From contig NZ_BNEB01000005.1 in the NCBI RefSeq assembly GCF_016860545.1, positions 1,488,001-1,552,000 on the forward strand: a stretch of DNA of 64,000 bases, written 5' to 3'. How positions within the stretch are numbered: position 1 is the first letter of the stretch; each line of letters opens with the position of its first letter. The translations under genes were made by a program, and so were the position numbers. Origin of the DNA: Streptomyces asoensis. Its GTDB lineage: Bacteria > Actinomycetota > Actinomycetes > Streptomycetales > Streptomycetaceae. This document shows positions 16,971 through 25,645 of the stretch, piece after piece. The notes beneath the pieces are model-generated. The model did not search any database. It was not told where the DNA came from and worked only from the letters and a program-made list of their open reading frames with translations.

Positions 16971-18794
16971 ATGAGCACCAAGGTTTCCGACCATGTCCTG
17001 CGCCGGCTGCGCGCGTGGGGTGTGGAGCAGGTCTTCGGGTGCCCCGGTGACGGTGTCGAGGGCCTGCTCGCCGCGTGGGGCCGGGCTGCGGACGGGCCCC
17101 GCTTCGTGCGGGCGCGGGACGAGGAGGCGGCCGCGTTCGAGGCGGTCGGCCACGCCGTGCTCGGCGGACGGCTCGGGGTGTGCGTGGCCGGCTCGGGGCC
17201 GGGCGCGGTCCGCCTCCTCGACGGCCTGTACGGGGCGGAACCCGACGGTGTGCCGGTCCTCGCGATCGTGGGCCGCCCGCCCCGGGATGCGACGCACCGT
17301 CAGGAAGCGGACCCGCATGCGCTGTTCGGGGACCGGTCCCCGGAGTTCGTGGAGACGGTCACAGCCCCGGAACAGCTGCCGGGCGTGCTGGACCGGGCGA
17401 TCCGCGAGGCGTACGCCCGCCGCGCTCCGGCCGTGGTCGTGCTGCCCGGGGAGGTGCAGGAACGCGAAGGGGGCACCCCCGCGGACGAGTTCGCGGCGGT
17501 CCCGTCGGATCCCGGTCCGGACGGCCGGACGGCGGTACCGTCCGAGGAGTCGTTGCGGCGCGCCGCGGAGATCCTCGACTCCGGTGACAAGGTGGCGATC
17601 CTGGTCGGCCGGGGCGCCGCCGACGCGCGCTCCGAGGTCGAGCGGATCGCCGGGCTGCTCGGCGCGGGGATCGCGAAGGATCCGCTCGGCAAGGACGTGG
17701 TCGGTGACGAACTCCCTTACGTCACCGGGGTGATCGGCCCCCTCGGGACCCGTCCCTCGTACGAGCTGACGCGCGACTGCGACACCCTGCTGACGATCGG
17801 TTCGTCGTTCGCCGACCCGGAGTTCCTTCCGGATCCCGGCAAGGCGCGCGGCGTCCGGATCGGCGTCGACCCGCTCCCGGCCGGGACGCACGGCCCCCAC
17901 GAGGTGGACCTCGTCGGCGACGCCGGGGAGACGCTGCGCCGGCTGATCCCGATGATCAGGGGCGAGGAACGCGGCCGGGAGTGGCCGGACACGGTCCGCG
18001 ACAACGTACGGCACTGGCACGACGTGCTGGAGCGGCGGGCGCGGCTGTCGGCCGACCCGATCAACCCGGAGCACGTGGCCCGGGCGCTGGACCCGCTGCT
18101 GCCGCCCGACGTCCTCGTCGTCTCGGACCCGGGCCCGGTGGCGAGCTGGTACGCGCGCCACGTCACGATGCGCTCCGGCATGCGCGGTGCGCTCTGCGGT
18201 ACGCCGGGGTCGGCGGGCGGCGCGGTGCCGTACGCGATCGGGGCGAAGTTCGCCCACCCGGACCGGCCGGTGATCGCGCTGGCCGGGAGCGCGTCGATGC
18301 GGCGCAACGGGCTCGCCGAACTGATCACGGCGGCGCGGTACCAGGACCGCTGGGCGGACCGGCGCCTGGTCGTCGCGGTGTGGAACGGCGGTGATCCGGA
18401 GGAGGCGACGGGCGAGACGCACGCGGGGGACGGCGCCCCGGCGTCCCCGCCGCCGCGGCAGCTGCCGGACGGGCGGTACGCGGAGTTCGCCCGTTCCCTG
18501 GGGCTGACCGGGGTGCGCGTGGAGGACCCGGACGCGGTGGAGGCGGCCTGGCGCACGGCGTGGGCGGCGGACGGCCCGGCGGTCGTCGAGTTCCTCACCG
18601 ACCCGACGGTCCCACCGGTCCCGCCGCACGCCACGTGGGAGCAGGTGGAGGCGACGGCCGCGTCGGTGCTGAGGGGCGACGCGGGCGCGGTCGCCGAGCT
18701 CGGGCACGGCTTCCGGGCGAAGATCCAGGAGTTCCTGCCGGACCGGGAGCCGAACCGGGAGACGGACCCCGAGACGGACCGGGAGACGAAGTAG
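16971..18794 (+). CDS. Thiamine-pyrophosphate enzyme family protein (pyruvate oxidase-like) with degenerate cofactor motif
   Basis: 607-residue protein with the three-domain layout of TPP enzymes such as pyruvate oxidase and acetolactate synthase. The N-terminal Pyr domain has VFGCPGDGVEGLL, and the activating Glu is kept in RDEEAAAFEAVGHA. The central domain contains VAILVGRGAADAR. In the C-terminal PP domain, the Mg/TPP motif that should read GDG...NN reads AGSASMRRNG...VVAVWNGG, so key ligands are changed. The product may therefore bind TPP poorly or have another role. The ATG at 16971 has AGGAGG upstream. It is followed by DUF2795 and DJ-1 genes, a typical stress-gene neighbourhood. The tail is charged, with repeats of ET-D (NRETDPETDRETK). 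Confidence 0.8.
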   Translation: MSTKVSDHVLRRLRAWGVEQVFGCPGDGVEGLLAAWGRAADGPRFVRARDEEAAAFEAVGHAVLGGRLGVCVAGSGPGAVRLLDGLYGAEPDGVPVLAIVGRPPRDATHRQEADPHALFGDRSPEFVETVTAPEQLPGVLDRAIREAYARRAPAVVVLPGEVQEREGGTPADEFAAVPSDPGPDGRTAVPSEESLRRAAEILDSGDKVAILVGRGAADARSEVERIAGLLGAGIAKDPLGKDVVGDELPYVTGVIGPLGTRPSYELTRDCDTLLTIGSSFADPEFLPDPGKARGVRIGVDPLPAGTHGPHEVDLVGDAGETLRRLIPMIRGEERGREWPDTVRDNVRHWHDVLERRARLSADPINPEHVARALDPLLPPDVLVVSDPGPVASWYARHVTMRSGMRGALCGTPGSAGGAVPYAIGAKFAHPDRPVIALAGSASMRRNGLAELITAARYQDRWADRRLVVAVWNGGDPEEATGETHAGDGAPASPPPRQLPDGRYAEFARSLGLTGVRVEDPDAVEAAWRTAWAADGPAVVEFLTDPTVPPVPPHATWEQVEATAASVLRGDAGAVAELGHGFRAKIQEFLPDREPNRETDPETDRETK

Positions 18795-18863
18795 TCCGGT
18801 CCCGTGTCGGCGTCCTGTCCTCGGGTACGCGGTGGCCACCGCACACGATCTGGAGGGAAGGAC

Positions 18864-19244
18864 ATGCAGCGAGGCAGCGACCGGCTGAGCGTGCACCGGG
18901 ACGACGAGATGAAGCACGAGTTGCAGGGCCTGCTGAGGTCCGGACACCCCACGCGGGTGGAGGAGTGGCACGACCCCGAGCCGTCCGCCGAGGACGACCC
19001 CGAGATCTGGGGCGGACCGGTGGTGCCGGGGAACCCGGGGGCGACGCTGGAGTCGGTGCGGCTGGAGCTCGCCCGGCTCCTCGGGCGCAGCTCCTTCCCC
19101 GCGGACACGACCGCGCTGGTGGCGGGGCTGCGCCGCAAGAACGCGCCGGACGCGCTCGTGGAGGCCGTACGGCGGCTCCCCGGCAAGGACCACTACGGGA
19201 ACGTCCAGGAGCTGACCGAGGCACTGGTCGGCAGCGGCCGGTGA
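18864..19244 (+). CDS. DUF2795 domain protein
   Basis: 126-residue cytoplasmic protein. The C-terminal ~60 residues match the DUF2795 pattern (SFPADTTALVAGLRRKNAPD followed by RLPGKDHYGNVQELTEAL), a small helical domain common in actinobacteria. The N-terminal half is charged and low in structure. The ATG at 18864 follows GGAGGGAAG. It sits 69 bases after the TPP-enzyme gene and 74 bases before the DJ-1 gene, so the three are probably co-expressed. Function unknown; DUF2795 genes are often stress-linked in Streptomyces. Confidence 0.85.
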   Translation: MQRGSDRLSVHRDDEMKHELQGLLRSGHPTRVEEWHDPEPSAEDDPEIWGGPVVPGNPGATLESVRLELARLLGRSSFPADTTALVAGLRRKNAPDALVEAVRRLPGKDHYGNVQELTEALVGSGR

Positions 19245-19318
19245 CCGCGCGGCACACGGCGCGCAGCACCACAGCACACGCGTCGAGGACGAGCACACGG
19301 AAAGGACGTTGAACTCTC

Positions 19319-19861
19319 ATGCGCATCGCGTTTCTGACGGCACCCGAAGGCGTCGAGCAGGTCGAGCTCACCGACCCCTGGCAGGCGGCGGTGGACGCGG
19401 GCCACGAGCCCGTCCTGGTGTCGACCGCGCCGGGCGAGGTCCAGGCGTTCAACCATCTCGACAAGGCGGACACGTTCCGGGTGGACGAGGTCGTCGGCGA
19501 GGCGTCCGCGGAGTCCTTCGGCGGGCTGGTCCTGCCGGGGGGTGTCGCGAACCCCGACTTCCTGCGCACCGACGACAAGGCCGTGGCCTTCGTGAGGGAA
19601 TTCTTCGAGCGCGGCCGTCCGGTCGCGGCGATCTGCCACGCCCCGTGGACCCTGATCGAGGCGGACGTCGTCCGGGGCCGGGTACTGACCTCGTGGCCGA
19701 GCCTGGAGACGGATCTGCGCAACGCGGGCGCCACCTGGGTCGACGAGCAGGTGAAGATCTGCGACCACGGCTCGAACAAGCTCGTCACCAGCCGCAAGCC
19801 GGACGACCTGAAGGCCTTCTGCGAGACCTACCTGGACGTCTTCACGAAGGAGGCGGCCTGA
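19319..19861 (+). CDS. DJ-1/PfpI-family protein (general stress protein 18-like)
   Basis: 180-residue protein of the DJ-1/PfpI superfamily. The nucleophile elbow AAICHAPWTL near residue 104 has the conserved Cys followed by His, as in PfpI-type proteins. The glycine-rich GLVLPGGVANPDFLR is also typical. Members act as deglycases, chaperones or proteases in different cases; only a general stress role is supported here. The ATG at 19319 is about 13 bases after GGAAAGGA. It is the last gene of the TPP/DUF2795 run. Confidence 0.9.
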   Translation: MRIAFLTAPEGVEQVELTDPWQAAVDAGHEPVLVSTAPGEVQAFNHLDKADTFRVDEVVGEASAESFGGLVLPGGVANPDFLRTDDKAVAFVREFFERGRPVAAICHAPWTLIEADVVRGRVLTSWPSLETDLRNAGATWVDEQVKICDHGSNKLVTSRKPDDLKAFCETYLDVFTKEAA

Positions 19862-19989
19862 CCCGCGCCGCTCACGCCTGATCCGCGCCGGTCACGCCCC
19901 ACCGCCGGGGCGGCCGGCCGCGGGCCGGTCCGGACGGCGTACTGATCACTCGGTACGGCTCGACGTACCGGTCGACGGCTCCGGTGGGC

Positions 19990-20322
19990 TCAGGCCCGGC
20001 CGGGGCCGTTCTGCGTTCCCGGGCCCCACTTGCCGACCGGCGTGCCCACGGGCCCGCCCTCCCCGGTCGACCGGATCCCGGCCCGGGCCGGTTCCGCGCC
20101 CACGGCCCGCTCCCGCGCGCCTTCCCGGGTGCGGCCCGGCGAGACGAAGCGGCGCGGGTTGCGGCGCAGGTACTCGCCCTCCAGCTGGGCCATGCGGTCG
20201 TTGTGGGCGCGCAGGGCGTCGTTCGATCCGTGCAGCAGGGTGTCGTGGCGCGTGCGGTGGATGGTCTCCAGCTCTTTCATGAGCTGCTGGTCGTCCAGCC
20301 TGTCCGGGTCGACTCCGGTCAT
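19990..20322 (-). CDS. Small charged hypothetical protein (DUF6158-like)
   Basis: 110-residue protein. The first 75 residues are helical and charged (DDQQLMKELETIHRTRHDTL, then HNDRMAQLEGEYLRRNP). This resembles a small Streptomyces family I recall as DUF6158. The last 40 residues are Gly/Pro-rich. The frame extends to 20436, but the conserved part begins at the ATG at 20322. No catalytic motif is seen. It is convergent with the DJ-1 gene. Confidence 0.65.
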   Translation of the reverse strand: MTGVDPDRLDDQQLMKELETIHRTRHDTLLHGSNDALRAHNDRMAQLEGEYLRRNPRRFVSPGRTREGARERAVGAEPARAGIRSTGEGGPVGTPVGKWGPGTQNGPGRA

Positions 20323-20499
20323 GGTGTTGCCCCGCTCGTCGTGTTCGTCCGTACGGTCCGGGTACCCGTCCGGGGCGCGCTCGGCACTCGCCGCAGCGGT
20401 GCCCCGGCGGGAGCCGTGGAGGGCACGTTGCTGCATCCCACTGTACGAACATTCGGGCGTTCGGGCCTCCGCCCGGACGCCCCCTCCCGGCGCGCCCCG

Positions 20500-22119
20500 C
20501 TACCTGGCCCGCTCCACGCGCCGCTCGTCCCACACCGGCTCGGCCGTCTCGCGGACCCGGCCGTCGCTGCCGAAGACCAGGTAGCGGTCGAAGGAGCGGG
20601 CGAACCAGCGGTCGTGGGTGACGGCGAGCACCGTGCCCTCGAAGGCCTCCAGACCCTCCTGGAGGGCTTCGGCGGACTCCAGGTCGAGGTTGTCGGTCGG
20701 CTCGTCGAGAAGCAGGGCCGTGACGCCCTGGAGTTCGAGCAGCAGGATCTGGAAGCGGGCCTGCTGGCCGCCGGAGAGCCGGTCGAAGGACTGTTCCGCC
20801 TGCTGGGTCAGCTCGTAGCGGCGCAGCCGGGACATGGCGGCGCCGCGGTCCTGGGAGTGCTCGCTCCACAGGATGTCCAGGAGCTTGCGGCCCTGGAGCT
20901 CGGGGTGGGCGTGGGTCTGGGCGAAGTGCCCCGGCACCACCCGCGCGCCGAGCTTCCACTCCCCCGTGTGCGCGACGGTGTCACCGGCCAGCAGCCGCAG
21001 GAAGTGCGACTTGCCCGACCCGTTGGAGCCGAGGACGGCGACCCGCTCGCCGTAGAAGACCTCCAGGTCGAAGGGCTTCATCAGGCCGGTGAGCTCCAGG
21101 CCCTTGCAGGTGACCGCCCGTACGCCGGTGCGGCCGCCCTTCAGGCGCATCGTGATGTCCTGCTCGCGGGGCGGCTCCGGGGGCGGTCCGGCCTCCTCGA
21201 ACTTGCGCAGCCGGGTCTGGGCGGCCTGGTAGCGCGAGGCCAGCTCGTGGCTGATGGAGGCGGCCTGACGAAGGCTCAGCACCAGCTTCTTCAGCTGGGC
21301 GTGCTTCTCGTCCCAGCGGCGGCGCAACTCCTCGAAACGGGCGAAGCGTTCCCGGCGGGCCTCGTGGTAGGTGGCGAATCCGCCGCCGTGCACCCAGGCG
21401 TCGGCACCGGCCGGCCCCGGCTCGACGGAGACGATCTTCTCGGCGGCGCGGGAGAGCAGTTCGCGGTCGTGCGAGACGAACAGGACCGTCTTGCGGGTCT
21501 CCTTCAGCCGCTCCTCCAGCCACCGCTTGCCGGGGACGTCGAGGTAGTTGTCCGGCTCGTCCAGCAGCAGCACCTCGTCGGTGCCGCGCAGCAGCGCCTC
21601 CAGGACGAGCCGCTTCTGCTCACCGCCCGAGAGGGTCCGCACCAGACGGAACTGGGCCTTGTCGTAGGGGACGCCGAGCGCGGCCGTGGTGCACATGTCC
21701 CACAGGGTCTCGGCCTCGTACCCGCGCACCTCGGCCCAGTCGGCGAGGGCCTGCGCGTACTGGAGCTGGGCGGCCTCGTCGTCGACGGTCATGATCTCGT
21801 GCTCGGCCTTGTCGACGGCCCGCGCGGCCTCCTGGATGCGGGGCGAGGCGACGGACACCAGCAGGTCCCGTACGGTCGTCTCGTCGCGGACGGAGCCCAC
21901 GAACTGGCGCATCACGCCGAGGCCGCCGGACACGGTGACGGTGCCGCCGTGCGGCTTCAGCTCGCCCGAGATCAGCCGCAGCAGGGTCGTCTTGCCCGCG
22001 CCGTTGGGTCCGACCAGGGCGACCACGGCCCCTTCGCCCACCCGGAAGGACACGTCGCCGAGCAACGCCCTCCCGTCGGGGAGGTAGTACTCGAGGTGCG
22101 CGGCTTCCAGGTGTCCCAT
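20500..22119 (-). CDS. ABC-F family ATPase
   Basis: 539-residue soluble protein with two ATP-binding cassettes and no membrane segments, typical of the ABC-F family. Family members act on the ribosome, either as translation factors or as antibiotic protection factors. Cassette 1 has Walker A GPNGAGKTT, signature LSGGEQKRL and Walker B VLLLDEPDNYLD. Cassette 2 has GSNGSGKSH, LSGGQQARF and ALLLDEPTDNLD. The interdomain linker (~residues 240-310) is charged and helical. Homologues start MGHLEAAHLEYYLPDGR, so ATG 22119 is preferred over ATG 22128. Resistance or housekeeping cannot be distinguished from sequence. Confidence 0.92.
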   Translation of the reverse strand: MGHLEAAHLEYYLPDGRALLGDVSFRVGEGAVVALVGPNGAGKTTLLRLISGELKPHGGTVTVSGGLGVMRQFVGSVRDETTVRDLLVSVASPRIQEAARAVDKAEHEIMTVDDEAAQLQYAQALADWAEVRGYEAETLWDMCTTAALGVPYDKAQFRLVRTLSGGEQKRLVLEALLRGTDEVLLLDEPDNYLDVPGKRWLEERLKETRKTVLFVSHDRELLSRAAEKIVSVEPGPAGADAWVHGGGFATYHEARRERFARFEELRRRWDEKHAQLKKLVLSLRQAASISHELASRYQAAQTRLRKFEEAGPPPEPPREQDITMRLKGGRTGVRAVTCKGLELTGLMKPFDLEVFYGERVAVLGSNGSGKSHFLRLLAGDTVAHTGEWKLGARVVPGHFAQTHAHPELQGRKLLDILWSEHSQDRGAAMSRLRRYELTQQAEQSFDRLSGGQQARFQILLLELQGVTALLLDEPTDNLDLESAEALQEGLEAFEGTVLAVTHDRWFARSFDRYLVFGSDGRVRETAEPVWDERRVERAR

Positions 22120-22185
22120 GAGGCGCATTCTGCGGGCCGCCCGCGGGATGCGGCAAACCGTTATGCGGACGTCGGTCGGCGGACG

Positions 22186-22845
22186 TCAGTCGGCGGGGTC
22201 CGTCAGCGGCCGGCCCGTCGGGCCGGCCTCACCCGCGGGCTCGACCGTGGCGCCCGCCCAGGACAGGGCCTTCCAGCCGTCGGCCGGTGAGCCCTCCAGG
22301 ACGACGGTGCCGGTGTTGGCCAGCCGGTGGGCCGCGGCGAAGGGGACGTCCACGTTGTGGGCGCGGGCGGCCGCCCAGGTGCGGATCGCGGCGCCGTGGC
22401 TGACCATCGCGACGCTCTGCGCGCCGCTCGCCGCCGCCTCGGCGACGACCGCGTCGTAGCGTGCCAGGAACTCGGCGCCGTCCTCCCCTCCCGGCATGCG
22501 CAGACCGAGGTCGCCGGCCGCCCAGGCGAACACCGTGCGCATGTAGAGCTCGCCGTGCTCCGTGTCACCGGGCAGCATCTCCAGATCACCCGCGGTGATC
22601 TCCCGGATGCCGTCGCGGACCAGGACGTCGAGGCCGCGCGCGGCCGCCAGCGGGGCGGCGGTGAGCTGGGTGCGTATGAGCGTGGAGGCGTAGAGCGCCT
22701 CGATGTCCTCCTCGACGAGGGCCTGCGGCAGGACCGCGGCCTGCCGCACTCCCAGCTCCGTGAGGCCGGGCCCGGGGACGGCCGTGTCCAGCAGGTAGTC
22801 CACGTTCGCGGGTGTCTGGCCGTGTCGCACGAGCAGCAGTCGCAT
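22186..22845 (-). CDS. Histidine phosphatase family protein
   Basis: 219-residue enzyme of the phosphoglycerate-mutase-like superfamily. The catalytic histidine is in LLLVRHGQTPAN at residues ~3-14, and the second catalytic histidine in VAMVSHGAAIRT. The ATG at 22845 lies six bases after GGAGGGG, which decides the start. It probably hydrolyses a small phosphorylated metabolite; substrate not predictable. It lies 66 bases upstream of the ABC-F gene on the same strand. Confidence 0.9.
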   Translation of the reverse strand: MRLLLVRHGQTPANVDYLLDTAVPGPGLTELGVRQAAVLPQALVEEDIEALYASTLIRTQLTAAPLAAARGLDVLVRDGIREITAGDLEMLPGDTEHGELYMRTVFAWAAGDLGLRMPGGEDGAEFLARYDAVVAEAAASGAQSVAMVSHGAAIRTWAAARAHNVDVPFAAAHRLANTGTVVLEGSPADGWKALSWAGATVEPAGEAGPTGRPLTDPAD

Positions 22846-23195
22846 GCAGTGCCCCTCCGTCTCGATGGCCGCCCGCACGGGAAACGGCCACTTCAGAGTA
22901 CCCGTAGCGAATGATCGCCCAAGGTCTCCTCACCGCCCGGCCGCCCGGCCGCCGGAGCCCGGGCCACCGTCTCCTCGCCCTCGACGGGCACCTGTTCCGG
23001 TTCGCCGCCGAGCGGCGCCGGGGGTGGGCACCGCCCTGGTGGTCCGGCACGCTCCCCGACCCCGGCGCAGGAGCGGGGCGCCCGCCGCTCCTGACGGCCT
23101 CTCAGTCCGCGATGCGATACAGACTGTCTCACCATCCGATCGGAGGCGTACGGTGTGACCACCGGGGATCCGGTACGTCGAGAAGGGGTGGAGCC
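22846..23195. promoter_or_regulatory. Divergent intergenic region (350 bases)
   Basis: No gene is seen between the phosphatase (leftward) and the methyltransferase (rightward). A frame is open through it in the methyltransferase frame, but family length places the start at 23196. It must hold both promoters; no confident -10/-35 pair was found. Confidence 0.5.
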
Positions 23196-24017
23196 ATGCC
23201 GCACGCACAGGAGACGGCCGTCTACACGCACGGACACCACGAGTCGGTGCTGCGTTCGCACACCTGGCGGACCGCCGCCAACTCCGCCGCCTACCTGCTC
23301 GGTTCGCTGAAGCCGCACATGAAGATCCTGGACATCGGCTGCGGACCGGGCACCATCACCGCGGACCTGGCGGCCCTGGTCCCCGACGGGCACGTCACCG
23401 GGGTGGACCGGGCCCCGGAGATCCTGGAGCAGGCGCGGGCCACGGCGGCCGGGCGGGGTCTGGCCAACACCGACTTCGCGGTCGCCGACGTGCACGCCCT
23501 GCCGTACCCCGACGACACGTTCTGCGTCGTCCACGCCCACCAGGTGCTCCAGCACGTGGGGGACCCCGTGCAGGCACTGCGCGAGATGCTGCGGGTGACC
23601 CGGCCCGGCGGCCTCGTCGCGGCCCGCGACTCGGACTACGCGGCGATGACCTGGTACCCCGCCTCCCCCGGGATGGACGACTGGCTGGAGCTGTACCGCC
23701 GGGTGGCCCGGGCCAACGGCGGCGAGCCGGACGCCGGGCGGCGGCTGAAGGCGTGGGCGCAGGCGGCGGGCTGCACCGACATCACGGCCACCTCCGCGAC
23801 CTGGACCTTCGGCACCGCCGAGGAGCGGGCCTGGTGGAGCGGGCTGTGGGCCGAGCGCACGGTGGCCTCGGCGTACGCGGAGCGCGCCACCCAGGGCGGG
23901 CACGCGTCGGCGGAGCAGCTGCGCGCCGTGTCGCAGGCCTGGCGGGAGTGGGGGCGCCGCGAGGACGGCTGGTTCGCCGTGCTGCACGGGGAGATCCTCT
24001 GCCGCAAAGCCGTCTGA
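23196..24017 (+). CDS. Class I SAM-dependent methyltransferase
   Basis: 273-residue methyltransferase of the UbiE/Methyltransf_11 type. Motif I is ILDIGCGPGTITADLA near residue 46, motif II is VTGVDRAPEILEQA, and the post-I region is FAVADVHALPYPDDTF. HQVLQHVGDPVQALREMLRV corresponds to motifs II/III. The ATG at 23196 follows AAGGGGTGG. The C-terminal ~110 residues are Trp-rich and probably bind substrate, which is unknown. It is followed after 92 bases by the small hydrophobic protein gene. Confidence 0.9.
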   Translation: MPHAQETAVYTHGHHESVLRSHTWRTAANSAAYLLGSLKPHMKILDIGCGPGTITADLAALVPDGHVTGVDRAPEILEQARATAAGRGLANTDFAVADVHALPYPDDTFCVVHAHQVLQHVGDPVQALREMLRVTRPGGLVAARDSDYAAMTWYPASPGMDDWLELYRRVARANGGEPDAGRRLKAWAQAAGCTDITATSATWTFGTAEERAWWSGLWAERTVASAYAERATQGGHASAEQLRAVSQAWREWGRREDGWFAVLHGEILCRKAV

Positions 24018-24109
24018 TCCCCGTGTCCGCGCGGCGCCCGCGGCCCGGTCCGTGGACGAACGGCGAATGATCGCGGGAATTCCGGTAACCCGCACAGCAG
24101 GAGGTCGAC

Positions 24110-24280
24110 ATGGTTCCCATCCTGCTGGTGCTGCTGCTGGTGCTGATTCTCTTCGGCGCCGGATTCGCGGTGAAGTTGCTCTGGTGGATCGCGCTCGCGG
24201 TTCTGGTCCTCTGGCTGATCGGATTCCTGGCCCGCGGCACGAATGCCTCGGGAGGCAGGGGACGCTGGTACCGGTGGTGA
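24110..24280 (+). CDS. 56-residue hydrophobic membrane protein
   Basis: A very short gene. The ATG at 24110 is preceded by AGCAGGAGGTCGAC, a strong ribosome site. The product starts MVPILLVLLLVLILFGAGFA, continues with a second hydrophobic stretch (WWIALAVLVLWLIGFL), and ends in a basic Gly/Arg/Trp-rich tail (GGRGRWYRW). It is a small two-helix membrane protein of a type common in Streptomyces and generally called hydrophobic protein. A strong terminator follows ten bases after the stop, showing that it is a real transcription unit or the end of one. Function unknown. Confidence 0.85.
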   Translation: MVPILLVLLLVLILFGAGFAVKLLWWIALAVLVLWLIGFLARGTNASGGRGRWYRW

Positions 24281-24290
24281 TCTGAGACGA

Positions 24291-24335
24291 CAGGTCGGCC
24301 GGCACGTCGCACGACGTGCCGGCCGACCTGTTTTC
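24291..24335 (+). terminator. Rho-independent terminator
   Basis: CAGGTCGGCCGGCACGTCG (24291-24309) pairs perfectly with 24312-24330 and is followed by TTTT. It ends the small hydrophobic protein transcript and also faces the end of the gas vesicle operon arriving from the right. Confidence 0.9.
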
Positions 24336-24360
24336 CGTTCCCGGTCGAGCCGGCCCGCTC

Positions 24361-24645
24361 TCATTCCCGGGGAAGCAGCGGTCCCAGCGGCCCGAGGTCG
24401 AGGTTGAGGTCCTCGGGCCGCAGTCCGTAGCGTTCGCGCAGCTCGGTCATACGGTCGTCGAGCAGCATCAGGGTGAGCCCGATCCGCTCCTCCTGGTCCT
24501 CGCTGAGATCGCCCGTGTCGAAGCGGCGCAGCGCCTGCCGTTCCATCAGCTGGCGCAGCAACTCCACGACGGTCAGGACGAGTTTGACGAGATCCCGCTC
24601 GACGGTGTCGGGCTCGAGGTCGAGATGGTTGCGTCGTTCCGTCAC
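24361..24645 (-). CDS. gvpK: Gas vesicle protein GvpK
   Basis: 94-residue GvpK family protein, an assembly accessory of gas vesicles. The family core is visible as RDLVKLVLTVVELLRQLMER followed by ALRRFDTGDLSEDQEERIG. It is the last gene of the ten-gene gvp operon. Its GTG start at 24645 overlaps the stop of gvpS (GTGA). The operon ends against the terminator at 24291-24335. Confidence 0.95.
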   Translation of the reverse strand: MTERRNHLDLEPDTVERDLVKLVLTVVELLRQLMERQALRRFDTGDLSEDQEERIGLTLMLLDDRMTELRERYGLRPEDLNLDLGPLGPLLPRE

Positions 24646-24830
24646 AGCAGCTCCCCCCACGGCGACGGCACCTGTTCGTTGACCGAGCTGATCAGCGCGT
24701 TGAGGTCGATCCGGACGAGGTCGACGTCCGCGATGCGCAGGGTGATGTCCCCGGTGATGACGACCCCGCCGGCCAGCAGCCGGTCAAGCAGGTCGACGAG
24801 GGCCACCTCACGGCGCTCCACCACGGTCAT
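24642..24830 (-). CDS. gvpS: Gas vesicle protein GvpS (GvpA/J/M superfamily)
   Basis: 62-residue protein of the GvpA superfamily. The conserved beta-hairpin core is LVDLLDRLLAGGVVITGDIT then LRIADVDLVRIDLNALISSV. It is shorter than GvpJ and has no tail, as expected for the GvpS/M type, which is thought to help nucleate the shell. The ATG at 24830 overlaps the gvpL stop (ATGA), and its own stop overlaps the gvpK start. The upstream open frame is not used. Confidence 0.9.
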   Translation of the reverse strand: MTVVERREVALVDLLDRLLAGGVVITGDITLRIADVDLVRIDLNALISSVNEQVPSPWGELL

Positions 24831-25645
24831 GCGCCCTCCCCCTCGCCCGCGGGGGCCGGCGTGGCCGCCCTGTCCCCCGGGGTCCCGGTCCGCCCGGCGG
24901 CCTCGACGAACGAATAGGCGGCCCACGGCCCCGTGAGTTCCACGCGCATCCCGGGTTCCTCGTCCTTGGTCCGGTCCACGATCTCCACGAATTCCTCGGA
25001 CTCGGCCCGGGGCACGAGATAGGCGGCGTTCAGGACGTTCTGTCCTGTCGCCTTGGAGAGGGCGGGGTTCTGCGGCGGGTGGAGCCGGGAGGCGTCGGCG
25101 CGCGCGGCCAGCGTGGTGTGCAGGCGCCCCGCGAACCCCTCGGCGCGCTGCCAGGTGTCCTCGTGTGCCTGGGCCTTGCGGCGCCGCTGCATCAGGTAGT
25201 CACGCCCCGAGGCGGGCTTCGTCGCGGTCGGCGCGGGCTCCTGCGCCTCGGGCTCGACGTACACCTTCACCCCCCACTCGACCCGGCCCTCCAGCCGGTC
25301 CAGGGTGCGCCGGAAGTCGGCCTCGCGCTCCTCCATCATCACGCGCACGCCGCTGTCGTCGCGGAACACGGTGGCCAGCCGCAGCGGCAGCGGTGTGCCG
25401 ACGGCCGTCAGCGCGTCGATCACCTGCTGATGGGCGCGGGCGGTGTCCGTCAGCCAGTCGAGGTCCTCCAGATGGCGCCGCAGCGGCTCCTCGGCGAAGT
25501 CCCGCTCCGGCACGCGGCTCACCACGGCCACCAGGCCGCGGTGAGCGAGCAGCCGGGGCGGATCGCCCGCCACCCCCGGAAGGTCGGCCTGGAGAGGCGC
25601 TCCGAGGGGGCGGCAGACGGCGTACACGTAACGCAGCCCGTTCAT
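24827..25645 (-). CDS. gvpL: Gas vesicle protein GvpL (GvpF/L family)
   Basis: 272-residue GvpF/L family accessory protein. Hallmarks are the N-terminal LRYVYAVCRPLG and the mid-region TPLPLRLATVFRDDSGVRVM, where the family has a conserved PxRFGT-like motif. The C-terminal NAAYLVPRAESEEFVEIVD and GPWAAYSFVE also fit. The ATG at 25645 overlaps the gvpJ stop. The last ~25 residues are an Ala/Gly/Pro tail. It acts in nucleation and chaperoning of the structural proteins. The frame continues open far upstream but is then antisense-like to gvpJ and gvpZ. Confidence 0.93.
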   Translation of the reverse strand: MNGLRYVYAVCRPLGAPLQADLPGVAGDPPRLLAHRGLVAVVSRVPERDFAEEPLRRHLEDLDWLTDTARAHQQVIDALTAVGTPLPLRLATVFRDDSGVRVMMEEREADFRRTLDRLEGRVEWGVKVYVEPEAQEPAPTATKPASGRDYLMQRRRKAQAHEDTWQRAEGFAGRLHTTLAARADASRLHPPQNPALSKATGQNVLNAAYLVPRAESEEFVEIVDRTKDEEPGMRVELTGPWAAYSFVEAAGRTGTPGDRAATPAPAGEGEGA

